From positions 20,476,001 to 20,540,000 of the forward strand of contig CM076270.1 of assembly GCA_038380795.1 (NCBI GenBank): DNA of 64,000 nt, in the 5' to 3' direction. Of this stretch, positions 25,901 through 37,969 are shown piece by piece. Each line of letters begins with the position of its first letter. The stretch's first letter is position 1. Source of the stretch: Pyrocephalus nanus. Taxonomy: Eukaryota > Chordata > Aves > Passeriformes > Tyrannidae. The notes beneath the pieces are model-generated. The model did no database searches, was not told the DNA's origin, and saw only the letters and a list, made by a program, of their open reading frames with translations. Position numbers and translations under genes: made by a program.

Positions 25901-28900
25901 GTCTTTGCACTTAGGCAAATGAACTGCAATACATAGAAGTGATGAAAATTCAGTGCTTAGGCTGAGATATTTTAAAGGACTTTATGGAAAGACCTGTCTC
26001 TGGTAAACATTTCTCTAATAAATTCTATCCTGTGGGTTTATTTTTAGACAGTACTCTTGTTTAGCTGTCTAAAAATTATGTTCACTTGTTAAATGGTTTT
26101 AATAAATTTTCAGTGTTTGGATTAGCGTAATTAGATCACACAGTCCTTTGATTTGTTCAGATGTGTTATAGCATTTCCACTCTGACTTTGACACCTGTTT
26201 TGAGCACTTTCAGCTCTTAGAGGCAAGTAATTTGTTCAGGTAATGCATTAAGAACTGAAATTGATGTGCAGTCTGGAAAAATACCTGTTCCATGACCCAG
26301 TGTGCAAAGGTGTCAGAACAACAGCAAAGTGTTTGATGGGAGGCAGAAAATATGACGCATTTTGAGGGAAAGATTGGCTAATCCAACAAACACTGCCAAG
26401 CTTTGACTGGCAAATGGTGTTTGTTTCTCACCTCACAAAATAAATGCAACCTTCAACCATGTTATTATTCAGCAGATAGCTCAGTGATTTCTACCCTTGT
26501 TCCTTTAACTTGAACTATGTTCAGACTGTAAGTATTTCAAGAATCTCTTAGATACCTTAAACACTGTTATTTGAATATTTTATAGTAATAATTTGAACTG
26601 TTTGGGGAGCAATTATTGTTCAGATGATCTAAGTGGTGCTGTTTCTGCTTCCTGCTCAAATGATGGCATCTGATCAATGTGTCTTGGAAGGTCTTTTCTG
26701 TGCATGTTCACAAGAATATAAGGGCCTGTTACAACCAGGGGCAGCAAATGATAACTTTAACTCGTGCTTTTAACCCTGGAGATTCAGTTTGCTGTGTGTG
26801 AGCTGTATAGTGAATATTCTTCTACAAGGACAGATGTGTCTATGTGACATTAAAGTGATCTATAGAGACCACAGCTCACAACTCTGACATGTGCTTTCTG
26901 TTCACACCTATATTTGAGAAACTTGCTTCAGTCATTTGCTTTGTTTTCTTTTCTTAGCAATTGTAATAGAAATAATGGACCTCCAGAGAAAGTATTACTG
27001 GGAAAACCTCTTGGGAATGCTTGTGAAAATGATCCCACAGTATTTACTCTACTTTAAATCTTGGGGCAGTTGAATATCCTGCCCAACCCATAGCCTCACT
27101 ATTTTATACTAAACATGAATAAGGTTTGATGGTATTTCAGATTCTGATGATGTAACCACCCTCTGCCTGAATCCTGCTAGGCTTTATCACCCATGTACTG
27201 TCTGCAAAACTTACAGCTTTATCCTAGGCTGCCTCTCCCAGAGCTGCCTGTAAATAAATTGATGCTCATAAATAACTTGGCAATGGTTAGAGGGCTAACA
27301 TGTTAAGATCACTGCCTGTTGCAATTACTATCATTCCCTTGGATTGTTCATTGCTTTTGCTGTCAGCAGTGCTCATTTACTGCTCCTTAGCACGGGGTAT
27401 TAGCATTTTTCTTATTATTATTTTGAAGCAACAGGATGTCTATCTATAAGTGGCACTGCTTTGGGACTCAAGTCCCTGTGCATTATTTTATTACTGGAAA
27501 GAACACATTATTAAACAAACTTCTATTTCACAATCAAATGTAAATCTCATCTCTAAGTAGAGCATATTTCAATCACATATTTGAACACATGCACAGCATA
27601 GTTTCTCACATATTCAAATAAATAATTAAAGGACATTAATGATTTGTCCTAAGGGTAAATTAAGAAGTCCCTGATTGGGTCAAAATATCCTTACTCATAT
27701 CCTGTGCTTTTATTCCCCAGGTTGGTTTGTTTCTTTTTCAACATTATTGCAAAGAGAGGAAGTTATACGAGATGAGCCAGCCCCACTTCTGAATAGTGCA
27801 GGGTTTTCTGAATGCTGATGAGCATTCAGAATGAGATGATTGTTCCCATCCCCCCAGTCTACTGGGTGATGTCCATTGGGTTCACTGCTGATGTGCTCAG
27901 TAATGAAGACAAATTGAGCTGGTTCTTCTGCTCATTAGCTGCATAATGCCTTATAAACAATAAGACAAAGTTTAGAATGTGGAATTTAAATGCACAGTAT
28001 CAGGCCAGATTTGTAGTTTTGCTTAATTGAAGACCAACACAGATTTTCCTATACAACTTCCAGAATATAAAATTTCCAATTGAAATGAATTTTTAAACAA
28101 GCATTCCCATGTGGTGCATGTAAGTCAAACACTGTATTAGAACCAGAAAATGAGACTCATTCGAATGTCTAAACAAATGTATAAATGGCTAGTTTATTTT
28201 CACTTCTGAAGCAAATGGGAAAACTAAGCCAGCAGAATTACTGGCCAAATGGTAGGTCAATTTACAACATTATTTTAAGTCCAGTAATCAAAGGTGATGT
28301 ATGTAATACAAGCCAGGACAGCTTTGGGTTTTGGTTTTCTTTTTTTAACGTTTTTGAAACCTAGTGTATTTCCTGTAGCTTGAACCCTATAGATATCCAG
28401 AACTGGGAAATGGTGTCTGCTTCTAAACTGCAGGGTTGTCTTTAACTGATCCAACTAGATCTAAATATAGGATAGCTGCAAAAATTACTTGTATCCGACT
28501 CTATTTTACATATTATCTTGCCCTTGAGTACCAATGAAGTCCTGAAAGAAGTATCCACTTCAGCCACAATTAAACAAAGTGGAATACATATTGTCTAAAT
28601 AAGCAGAAGTCAGTGACCTGTATTGGCAATTTTCCTCTTCAGTTGCACTGTCAAGAATAGAGAAAGTCTTCAAATTCTGTCAGTGTGTTTGCCATGTAAG
28701 TGTGCAGTTCTAAAGACACAGAGCTCATAGATCCTTTCTTGGCCTGGCCATGTGTGAAAGCTGGTCCTGTAATTAACTGTTTTGTCTTTCAGTTTATGTG
28801 CACTGGAAGGAGTTGATTGTTCAGGATAATGTTACCAGGGGAACCAGATTGTTGAAGTAGATGGGACTAAAACAGGGAAAATGGTTACCAGATTTGCCAC

Positions 28901-31609
28901 CACAGATAAATAGTGGCAGAAATTGATATTCCAGGATAAAGAGCAGAGCAATTCCTGGTACAGGACTTAAGCTAGGCTCTCTGTCTGAAAATGAATTTCA
29001 GGCATTCAGCAGAAACTGAAGTGACACTACTGGCTCCTGGATAAGCTAAAATCAGAATTGTATTCTTGGTGATGAATCCAGGAGGAGCAGTATCTGGGCT
29101 GTTAGTGCCTCGTATCCTAGGATCTCATCTGCTGCCTCCTCCTACCTTCTCAAGAGCTGCAGATATGGAAAGAGAGCGAGGTGAATTGTGTCTCATCTGT
29201 CATTAATTTTAAAGTATTCATACATTTATTTTTCTTTCACTATTGAATTAAGTGATAGTCACTACACATTCTCTGACTTGCCTGATAGTATCGCATCTCC
29301 CAGATGGGGTTATCAAATGGCTGCTCCTGAAAAGATTGCTGTTTACACATTTGTTCTATTCAGACACCTCTGCTTCAGCAGCCTGTTAAACAAAGTAGTG
29401 TATTGATCTTAAAATTACTTGTTATTAGGGGCCTCAGAACTGACTGTATTGTATTGATATTCCAGTCTTTATTTTCCTGATCTAATTTCAAATTCGACAG
29501 AAGGGCAGGTTTGAAATCCTAAACTCCCTTTTATGTGTGTGTGTGGTTTCTCTGCAGCTACAGAATGAACATTCCATCTTGTGTACTCCTGTCTTCCTGT
29601 CATACTGGGTATCATCTCAGTTTGCAAAAGGAAAAATAAAACAGTATCTAGTTGCAGTAGTTTGATTTTGCATTGTTCTCACTAAGCCCATTCATGTGGG
29701 GCTTCCTTTATTCTTACAGTGTGCATGCTTTAATTTATACCAGCTTTATCGAATGTCTGTCTATGTATCTACAGCTTTCAAGCAGGGAGTAGTAAAGGAT
29801 TGTTTTTTAAGAGCTCAGAACATCCCCAAAGGGAGTGGCACAAAACAAAACAAAAAACCCACAGACAAAACAAACAAACTCATTGAAAGATATTTGAATT
29901 TCTTTGGATGGAGCTACTTGAGACTTAAGAGGTGTTGAGAAGTTTTGCTGTTCAGTGTTCTAATAAGGTGCATGTCAGTGATGTCAACATAATGTGCTGA
30001 GGAAATGTCACACATGTCTGCAATTGGCTACTTCTGGCTAGCCAAGCACGGCTGAAAACCTGGAAAACAGATGTTGCTTTCAATCAAGCTAGGGTCAAAG
30101 CAGTCTTGGGACTTAAAATGTCTATATTTTTCCATCCAAAAATGGTCCTTGGGTAGTTTCAGTGGACCAGTAATTATTTTAGCAGCGTTTCTATCTTCTT
30201 TTTTCAACTGTGCAGCATTATGCCTATAGAACAGAGGAACAAAAAAACAGTGGGCAAGCATCCAAGCAACATGGGACAATTATTGAGAGAAAGGTCCAAC
30301 AAAAGAACATCATTGGCTTTGTTCACTGAGCCACACCTGGTAACTCAGTAATACTTAACAGAATATACTAAACAGTTTTCTACTGACTAAAACATTTGAA
30401 GCCACCTGGCTGAAGTCTGCTTTGTAGGACTGAGAACAGCAGTCATTTTATGACTCTTTATCCTAAGAGAACTCTCTGTCCTATATGTTTTGTTCTTTGT
30501 ATATCATCCTCAAAAGATTGAATAGGTTTGCTCTGTGACTGGCACATAAAGATGAGAACTTGGAAACAATGCACTGCACAGATTCCAGTACAGACTACAC
30601 AGAAGCTTTGAAAGAGAACCAGGGCTTTGCTTCCTAGATACAAATGTGTAGCTGTAAATCTACACTTGGTTCACAGAAATTGAAGTTAAATTTTGTTCCT
30701 GTAGTGAAAGGGCAACAGCATACAGAGGCTGAAATCTGGTGGTGGATCATTGCCAAAACGAGGCCTTACTTAGGAAAAACAAGCAGAAACCTTTGGAGCT
30801 CCTGGTAGGCAAAAATTGGGTACAGCTGAGAGTAATTCAGGATGAGAAAAGAGCTAAAATGTTTACAACTGAAGTTTTCTCCCAAAAGGGAGGCAGCCAC
30901 CCATAGGTAGACCAGAATTTTCCCATTAGAGACTTTCTGATAAAAATGGAAGACTGGACTATTTTATTCATAAATGAAACAGCATTCTCCTTTTTGTCTT
31001 TTCTTTTGTCCTTTTGTACTTTATTTAATGTGCAGTCAAGAAGTAAATGGCAGCTTCAGTACACTTACTGTTTACAGCTCGCTGAGGCTTTGTTGGTTTT
31101 GTTTTGTTTTTTTTTTTCTTTGTTAGTTTGGGTTTTTTGTTGGTTTTTGTTTGTTTTTACAGCAGCTCTGTGCAAACATCTGAATTAAACTACTTAGGTG
31201 GGACACTGCTAACAATGTAGCCATAGCAGTGGAAAAAATTCTCTTCTATGAACTTGCTGCTGCTGCCCACAACTGTAGTTCAAACATATCCTTTATAAAC
31301 TCTTGTAGTATTTCTTTTTGTCTCTAGTGAGGATAACTGTTGTTGATGGAGTTTACTTCTATATTCTATCATGCACATTTATGTCTCACTCCCCTCCTAA
31401 TATTGGTAGTTTACTGCTGGTGTACAGGGCTGGTAACCCATCCCATATCCATTGTCTGTCTTCACTCTTCAGCCCCTTAATCAGTGCATCATCATTAACC
31501 TTTCTCTTTTCACTCTCCTTTAGATTGTGACCTTCTATTTCAATATGTGGTCTCCCACTTTCGCGCTTGTGGGTTTTGGGTTATTTTTTATTTATTATTT
31601 TATCTACAG
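22997..31609. other. Long non-coding stretch, no gene seen
   Basis: About 8.6 kb of AT-rich sequence without recognisable exons or repeats by eye. It holds T-runs near 23684-23698 and 25062-25077, a perfect short hairpin at 27806-27831 and T/G-rich GTTTT repeats near 31093-31160. Several 80-90 codon frames (for example 24066-24311 and 24166-24426, minus) overlap each other and look like chance. Confidence 0.55.
27806..27831. other. Perfect hairpin, 11-bp stem and 4-base loop
   Basis: TTCTGAATGCT at 27806-27816, the loop GATG, then AGCATTCAGAA at 27821-27831. The stem is perfect but too short for a microRNA precursor, and no U-rich tail follows. It may be a chance inverted repeat or a fragment of a small transposon. 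Confidence 0.85.
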
Positions 31610-31892
31610 GTGATACCAAAGCCATCACTGTCTGAGTGCAGGGGCCCTCTTTCATGAGATCACCTAAGCAAGTGTTGTCACCCATCCTGTGAATGTTCAT
31701 GTCCCCAGTCAAAACAATCACAACTCAGGGAAGGAAAGATGACAGAAACAGCATTCATAAGAGATATTTGGAGAGGTCATGTGGTTCAGACTCCAGCAAG
31801 GCAGTCTCCAGCACTAGATGAGTTCAGTTATAGGCCTTACCCACCCGACTCTGGAAATGCTTCTGAGGATGGAGATTCCTCAGCTAACCAAG
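31610..31892 (+). other. Candidate exon with in-exon start codon
   Basis: The acceptor is strong: a T-rich tract ending TTATTTTATCTACAG. The donor is ACCAAG followed by GTAACT. All frames from the acceptor meet early stops, but an ATG at 31739 opens a frame of 51 codons to the donor. It begins MTETAFIRDIWRGHVVQ and later reads DEFSYRPYPPDSGNASEDG, a hydrophilic Pro/Ser/Asp-rich composition unlike the hydrophobic chance frames around it. If real it would be a 5' exon carrying 129 bases of 5' UTR and ending in phase 1. I do not recognise the protein, so function and reality are both open. Confidence 0.22.
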
Positions 31893-34800
31893 GTAACTTT
31901 TTGCAGTGCTGCTTTAGGATCCTACAGAAGACATTTTGCCTGTTTTCTCTAGCTTTCTCTAGTTTAATTGTTCTTTGCCTGATATCAAAATATTAGATAG
32001 ATTCTGTTCTGTATAGTCTGGCCTAAGGTAACTATTTCGCAAAAGAGAAACACTTTTTAGGTAGTTAAAAAAAAAATCCAATTTTTCCAATATAAAATAC
32101 AGTGCAGCCTCAATTATCTGAATGTCATAAGAAACAGTGATTGTGGTGTGTTCAAATAGCCAAGGGAATTTTCAGTGTAATTAATAAATGCCAAGGGACA
32201 TAACCCTATTTCAAATGACTGACACTAAACTCCTGCATGAGAAAGAACCTTGATTCTTCGTTGTAATGTACTGACATATGAAACTTGTGACAGATGAAGA
32301 GTTTCTCTTTGCAGGAGTTCTTGCCTTTGAAACATTCTGATTTACAGGACAAGTAACTGAAACTGTGTTAGAGAAGCAAGATACTGACTGTGTTACATCA
32401 AACAAAATATAAGCACAAATAACTGGATCTTCTAGAAATTTTGATGCCTTTATAATTTTTTTGGAGATTTTCACCCTAAAGGGTTTTTGAATAGGTGCCA
32501 TACTGGCAGAATTAGAGAATAAAACTTCAAAATCTAAATTGTATTATTCCCATATTGTGATTTAATGTGCTCTGATGGAGCTAGGCCATTTGTACAGTAT
32601 CTTTTTACTCAATCCTGTTACCAAAAGGATGCCAATATATTCATTAAGCCTTATATGTTTCTTGAAATGGATATGTGACTTGTAGAAGCTGCCCAGATTA
32701 CCTATTTGTTTCACATATATTACAGTGCTAAGTGGGGGTGACTTGAATTCACTATTGACCTGCTTGGGATTCTAACCAATAATCAAGCAACAAAAAGCTC
32801 CATATCCCACACCAATTTTTGAAGCTGCTCCTCTCCAGAGGTGAAATATTTTTAAACACTCATTCAAGAAATAATTTAATTGATCTTTCAGCTTCTATTA
32901 TTCCCTCTCCTCAGGAGCCAGTGACCGAAATTGACTCTATTCCCATTTCAACCACCTTCCTTTCATGTTGCATGCGAGAAACTTGTCAGGCACTGGGCTG
33001 AGTTAGTGAAAGTCTGTCTGGAGTTAAATTAGTCCAGCACTGTCAGAAATGAAGACAGATTTTGACATATTTTAGTCTCAGTAGTAAAAAAGGAAAAAAA
33101 AAAAAAAAAAAGAAGAGCTGATAATTTCAAAAATGTGTGTGGTTCACTTGAAAGCACTGCACTTGATCAAATCCTTGATTAGAACTTCTCACAAAATTGT
33201 GTTGGTGGTTGTTACTGATTTGGGTTTTTTACCCTTCAAATCCAGTACAAGAATATGTTTCTAACTTGAATATATAATCTTAGAGTTTGAAGCTATAAAA
33301 TACTACTTCTCCCCTGTTCTCCCACCTCTGGTTGGATTATTGTCAAATAAATCTAATATAGTTTATGCTCAGAAATCACAGGTAGTATAAACTTTAGAAA
33401 ACAGTCTTCCTTCAGTTTTATATTACTAGTTTCTTTATTTGTGGTAGTTTCATTTCCATTTTACTTGCATACAGAAAAAAACCCTAAAACCAATATGCTG
33501 TTTTGCTTCAGAGGCTTCTCTGGCTGCTGTTTAATTTGTTGTTATGCCTAATGAAAAAGTTCTTTTTGACTTCTCAACTTTATGGGAATGATAATGGGCT
33601 TTGTGTCAGAATCAAAACCTGTCTGAATGTAGGCAGACCTTTCTGCTTCAGGGATGATCTATCCCTAGCAATTTAACTTAGAAAGGAAGATTTTTTCCAG
33701 CTGAAATTTCTGGGATATTTTTACAGGGAGAGGAGATAGCATCCATACTAGTTTGGCCTTTACATCAGAGTTAATATCTTTATTCTATTCCACAGTAATA
33801 CAGTGGCTCTTTGTGAGATTATACATTTGTGTTTCACTGAAATGTGGCACCTGAAATATTCAAAGCCAATAGTACAGTTTCAAATGCCAGAAAACTGCAG
33901 TATGTGCTGATGACTCTGGATTTCAGCTTTGAAACTCTAATCTGTAACACAAGTAATTGTTTACCTTCATCTGTGCCAGGACTGAGTTGGTCTGGTCTGT
34001 GCTTGGTAAGATTATGTAGTCAAAAATGACAGATACAACAGTTACATTGTAATCAAAAATGACATATCTGTGCTCTTTTTTTTTTTTTTATTTTTCCTTT
34101 TTCAAAAGAAGACAAGTATTTATTTATGAGTAGGGCTGGTCAAACACTACTTCTGCATAGCAACAGAAATGGTTCAATGTTTTACTGTCTGTGTTTGATC
34201 GGTCTACTTAAATTAGGGATGTAAAAATGGGGTAGAAATAGAAGAGTTCGCAGCTATCTAGAAAAAATCGTTTTTTCCCCTTACTGAAATGTGTCAAACC
34301 TTCTCTGAATATTGTCTTTATTTCTTCTGTATTTTATTTATCATACAGTCAAAATCCCCCCTGTAAAATGAGAAATGCCCAGATCAACATTAGTGGCAAT
34401 AATGACCTTTACAAAGATGCTGTGCTCGTTTTGGTGCCTTTGTGTAGCAGTAGCATCAAGAGAGCTCCAGCACAAGCCCTGCTGGACTCACACAATCCTT
34501 GGGTTATAAGGGACTCTCCCTGACCCAAAGAAGTAACTCTCAGCCATAGGAAGCACCGTGCAAACATAATGGACAGAAACAGAGTGAAAATGGAACACAA
34601 TGGGTACTTTTGGAAGTTAACTCACTAAGTCATGTTTTTCTTTTCCTGTTAGGACTCGTAACAATTCTGTATAGTTCCTGTTCAGACATTTAGGAAATTC
34701 TACCTAAAAAGAATTTTGAAAAGAAAAGAACAGAGGTTGTTTTAGGATTTTTCCCCCACTGAGGACAGTTTCAGCAGTAAGATCCCCCAGAAGAGAAATT

Positions 34801-35780
34801 TTTAATTTCTGCTGTTAATGGATTGGTCTGATGCCACACAATAAGCACTGGCCCTGATGCACTGAGTCACTGGCCTTTGGCAAGAAATATTGCCCTGGAC
34901 ACATCTTGGCAGCATAAGCCTGACTTTTCTGTATTTTCTTCTGGTGTGGGTTGGGCTCTGAAGAGCTTGCATGTGCCAGCTGTAAGGATGGTGCTGCCCC
35001 TGCTTGACAAGGGTTAGACAGAATTGTTCTCAAGGGGAGAACGCAATTTTAACAGTGATTAAAAAGTATGTTAAAAAGAAACAAGCTCTTTTAAATGATG
35101 TTGCAAAGCCCTCCACAGAATAGATTCGTTCATTCAAGTTTGGCTGTTGTGGAAGGAGCAGGGGATATTTCCAACTTCTTATGGATATTTATAGCTTAAG
35201 CCTGTTGTGTGCTCAGCTGAAGCAATCAGGAAATACATGGGAGAAAGTAACTTGTATCAAACAGCCCTGTCGGTCAACACATGGCCTTTCATACAGCTTG
35301 AAGGCACTGGCATTAACAGAGTGGAAAATGAGAGATGGCAATATTTATACTCCACACTTTTATGCAGAATCATAACACAAATGCATCACAAAAGCAGCAC
35401 CCTAATAGTGCTAAATAGTCTTCAGTGCTGAATGAGAAACTATTTCATCTGCATTCAGAGGTTGCATAGGTTTGTTCCACCTTTTTAATAATTTCACTCC
35501 TTCAAGGAGGAGTTCTTTCTGAGGTTATATTTCACCTGGGTATCACAGTCTTCAGAAGTAGGTGGATTTTGTCCTGTAAGACCTTCCTATCCCAACAGTG
35601 CTGTGGATGTGTTGGCTTGTGGCCTTGGAGCAGGCTGCCTTTGCTGGGAGAGTCTGAAATATGTCAGCTTTGCCCAAGGTGCTTTTTTCACATGCTTTCA
35701 CAAGGCCAAAGGTGAACAGTATATCTGAGTAGTTATAAATTGTCTTTTAAATAAAATATACTTCCAGAAAGTGTCCTGAA
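31893..35780. other. Non-coding stretch, no gene seen
   Basis: AT-rich sequence with an A-run at about 33094-33111 and a T-run near 34078-34090. A 96-codon minus frame at 32211-32501 shows no recognised domain. No repeats could be placed. Confidence 0.55.
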
Positions 35781-36114
35781 TCATAGAATGGGTTGGGTTG
35801 GAAGAGACCTTTAAAGGTCATCTATTGCAACCCCTTACAATGAGCAGAGCCATTCTCCACTGGATCAGGTTGCTCAGAGCCTCCTCCAAACCAGCCTTGA
35901 ATGTTTCCAGGATGGCCCATCCAAATCCTCTGGGCAACCTGGGCCAGTGTGTCATCACTTTCCTTATAAAAAACTTCTTCCTGATACCTGGTCTGCATCT
36001 ATTCTCTTTTAGTTTAAATCCTTACCCTTTGTGATCACAACATGCTTTATGAAGAGAAGTCTGTCCCCCTCTTTATTAAAAGTGCCCTTTGAGTATTGAA
36101 AGTACTAGTAAGGA
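35781..36114 (-). mobile_element. CR1 LINE, 5'-truncated 3' end
   Basis: The plus strand begins TCATAGAATGGGTTGGGTTG then GAAGAGACCTTTAAAGGTCA, the reverse complement of the avian CR1 3' end (...'ggttccttccaacccaacc...attctatga'). The following CCAAACCAGCCTTGAATGTT, GGGCAACCTGGGCCAGTGTG and AACTTCTTCCTGATACCTGG are the usual CR1 tail and end-of-ORF2 segments. The element is therefore on the minus strand, its 3' terminus at 35781 in the ATTCTATG octamer typical of CR1, and it is truncated at its 5' side near 36114. CR1 copies are mobilised by target-primed reverse transcription and usually end up truncated in this way. It has no coding capacity. It is the best-preserved repeat of the window and a strong marker for an avian genome. 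Confidence 0.95.
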
Positions 36115-37062
36115 TGATTCTATTCTGAATTACGGCTCTGTCAAGAAGCAAGTTAAAGAGGGATGAAACCAATTGAAATTCTCTATCCTTTGTGCCTTCT
36201 TTGATTTCTGCTAAGGGTCAGGCTCTGAATCATTTACCAGAGCTGTGGTATTCACTGCAGCACTCCTCAGGGTGGGTCAGCCTATACCTGGTAAGGGGTA
36301 AACTCTTGCCTTAACCATTGTATCACTAAAGAAGTGAATAGGAACAGACAGTAGTATTGTACAGGAAGTTTGACCAAAATTGGATTTGTGGTGTTTAGGG
36401 TTTTTTATCTGTTGAGGCAATGATTTCTAATTGTGGCTTGCAAATAAACAGACATTTTGTCTTCCTTCTATCTGCCAGCTCAGTGAATTCCTCTGGTTTC
36501 CAACAGCTTAACTGAGTTAGTCCAGTTATGGCTTGTATCATCAGGCAAAAAGATTTCAAAGGCTGACCACATCAGCTTGCATGACCATCCACATGGAAAA
36601 ATGTAATATGGTGGGACTAGTCAAGAATTCTGTAGACTCTGACTGGTAGAGAGACATGTGAATCAGGATTTTGAAAGAATTGCAAAGAACCCTGACAAAT
36701 CCGTTTCTAGCTACTGTAAAATGAAACATTGGCATAATGATGGCTGCCAGCTTAGAACACTGGTTGCAATCTGTGTGCAGTCCTCAGCTGTGAATGTGTC
36801 TTCCACATTTACCAGACTGACATAGCTACATTCAGTTGAAATTTGGAAGAATGGAGAATTGAATTACTCATCTGTCACTGTGATGGTTGAGTCCCAACTA
36901 ATGTGTAGGAACACAGAGATGTGCCCAGTCTTTCACTGAGAAAGAACACCGAGTATCTGAGTGCTTTACACCAGCTTGATTAGTTTACTTATGTAGTGCT
37001 ACTTTTTAAATTTAGTATCCTGCCCTGACAATTTTATTTTTTTTTTAACACTTCTTATTTAG
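36115..37062. other. Non-coding stretch, no gene seen
   Basis: Unique sequence between the CR1 copy and a candidate exon. No features are recognised except the pyrimidine tract leading into the splice acceptor at 37062. Confidence 0.55.
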
Positions 37063-37217
37063 TTGGTATCATGACACCATTTGACACTTGGCCTGTTTGC
37101 TTCTTTCTTCTGTGGTGCTTGAGCACTGTTTCCACAGCAGCACCATCCTTTCATCTGGAAAGGCAAGTTAACACTGCAAGTTACCAGCACTTATCATCAA
37201 TTCCAACTGCAGACATT
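37063..37217 (+). other. Candidate first coding exon with signal-peptide-like start
   Basis: A pyrimidine-rich tract (T10 at about 37037-37046, then CACTTCTTATTTAG) forms a plausible splice acceptor. Eight bases later an ATG opens a 113-codon frame. Its start, MTPFDTWPVCFFLLWCLSTV followed by STAAPSFHLERQ, has the shape of a secretory signal peptide: a short polar N-terminus, a hydrophobic core and small residues (STA) before a likely cleavage site. A donor-like GTGAGT follows at 37218, though the preceding base is T rather than G. The frame otherwise continues to TAA at about 37410. I do not recognise the protein. Hydrophobic chance frames are common in T-rich DNA, so this is a candidate only. 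Confidence 0.22.
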
Positions 37218-37898
37218 GTGAGTGTCTTCAATGTAGCAATGTTGCAATATATTGCTCTGTTTCTCTTAAAGGGCAACATATTGCAAATAAAAAACAATGT
37301 TTCTAGTGTGTTTAGTAACTACAGCAACCATAGATTGCTGGGTTTTAAAACACAGGATGTATTCCATTGCAGATTAACTGCTATGTCCTTTTATCAGACA
37401 CTGTGGAGTTAATAATCTAGATATTCTATGCTCAAAGTACCTCCATGAATACCCCTAAAAAATTATTTGGATAAATTTTGAAATTGTGGGGATTCCTTAG
37501 GCATTGTGTTCTCTGATGTCCATACTGAAGTTGCTCAGCTGGTAAATAAAACTCTTAACAGCCAAACATTCTGTCTGAGCTCTGCCCACAAGCTGCATGC
37601 TTGGTTAGGCATTAGCAAAGGTGAGGAAACACAGATAGGTGAAGGGCTGGAGAGACTGTGAGAGGGTTTTCACTCTTCCTGATATCCATGAGCATAGAGT
37701 GTCTCAAGGCTATTTCCCTGAATGCACTAATTTAAAGGCTGGCAAAGCTGACCACTAGAAAAATCATTTTCATCTCTGTCTTAGGTTCCTAACATAAAGG
37801 TGGCCCGAGTCAAAGGCCATCACAAGATATAACTGAAACAACTGAAATTAAAACATTTACAATACTGACCTTGAGATGTTCAGTTCAGTACAGTTCTC

Positions 37899-37904
<6 letters not shown>

Positions 37905-37936
<32 letters not shown>
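37905..37936. repeat. (TA)16 microsatellite
   Basis: Sixteen uninterrupted TA units follow CTCTTTATT. The tract is likely length-polymorphic. A short inverted repeat lies immediately downstream (37944-37969). Confidence 0.97.
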
Positions 37937-37939
<3 letters not shown>

Positions 37940-37943
37940 ATAT

Positions 37944-37969
37944 GTACCTGCTTTTAAACTGGCAGGTAC
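37944..37969. other. Inverted repeat next to the TA tract
   Basis: GTACCTGC at 37944-37951 pairs with GCAGGTAC at 37962-37969 around a ten-base spacer. Together with the adjacent TA tract it makes a site able to form alternative DNA structures. No function is inferred. Confidence 0.8.
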
